A DNA stretch of 64,000 nucleotides. It comes from Eutreptiella sp. 'Long Island Sound 2002' (taxonomy: Eukaryota > Euglenozoa > Euglenophyceae > Eutreptiales > Eutreptiaceae). The position numbers and the translations under genes were made by a program. The stretch lies in NCBI GenBank assembly GCA_964036045.1, contig OZ038384.1, positions 64,453,355-64,517,354 of the forward strand, written 5' to 3'. Under the pieces are notes generated by a model. The model made no database searches, was not told where the DNA came from, and saw nothing but the letters and a program-made list of their open reading frames with translations. Position 1 is the stretch's first letter; each line of letters starts with the position of its first letter. Shown in pieces: positions 63,780-64,000 of this stretch.

Positions 63780-64000
63780 TGAGGGCTGAAAATTCCCCAA
63801 AAATGGGCTCAGAATGGGCTCCTTTTACCCGTTGGGGCACCCCAAATGGTCTAGGATGAGGTTTGCAAAAATGCGTTTTTGACCCATTTTTGACTTATTT
63901 TTGGTCCCAAAACAGCCCATTTTCAAGGCATTGTGGGGATTTTCGGAGGATGAACATGGGCCACCACAGGCTCCAAACGGTCCAAAAACACTTGTTTTAG
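63780..64000. repeat. 162-bp-family repeat, reverse orientation, cut by window end
   Basis: GTTTTTGACCCATTTTTGAC and GGTCCCAAAACAGCCCATTTTCAAGGCATT are the reverse complement of the unit at 39660-40400. Confidence 0.8.

Overview
This window is eukaryotic repeat DNA. I found no host gene, rRNA, convincing tRNA gene or CRISPR. Almost everything is a set of retrotransposons inserted into one another, and the order can be read from intact target-site duplications (TSDs). The best guess for the organism is an alga, most likely a dinoflagellate. The Ty3/gypsy polyproteins (CCHC gag, a Dam-like methyltransferase domain between protease and RT, an integrase with a chromodomain) look like ones I recall from Symbiodiniaceae genomes. 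That is recollection, not a search.

Left nest (about 1-42.8 kb). The oldest layer is a decayed minus-strand Ty3/gypsy element (gypsy-0), now in four blocks. It was hit by Element A at the left edge, by the 1.06-kb Element B (14-bp TSD), by a 2.6-kb retroposon with an A-tail (18-bp TSD) and by a second Ty3/gypsy element, gypsy-1. Gypsy-1 has 709-bp LTRs, about 98.3% identical by my count, and a 5-bp TSD. Its gag was then hit by a GC-rich plus-strand non-LTR element, LINE-1, flanked by a 19-bp TSD. At the joins I checked in gypsy-0 and gypsy-1 gag, removing the insertion restores the gag frame.

LINE-1 (12960-36925, about 24 kb) is the most remarkable object. In order it has a 2-kb leader, about 19 copies of a 212-bp repeat, ORF1 (CCCH and C2H2 fingers, and possibly a ubiquitin-protease-like domain), ORF2 (endonuclease, RT, RNase H, zinc fingers), three downstream ORFs of unknown function, a duplicated 1-kb 3' module with tRNA-like elements, and a short CTCAAAC-type tail. 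ORF1 and ORF2 are in one frame separated by a single UGA, ORF2 has no AUG before its endonuclease, and ORF4/ORF5 overlap as UGAUG.

Right nest (44-62 kb). A third, more degraded minus-strand Ty3/gypsy element (gypsy-2) is split by LINE-2 (49190-57482, 13-bp TSD). LINE-2 ORF1 ends in an AlkB-like Fe(II)/2-oxoglutarate dioxygenase domain. Its ORF2 has lost the central RT, and a 542-bp tandem duplication disrupts ORF1.

The remainder (42.85-44 kb and 62.1-64 kb) has no recognisable gene. The long overlapping ORFs in the GC-rich tracts and in the 212-bp and 162-bp arrays are judged to be composition artefacts.
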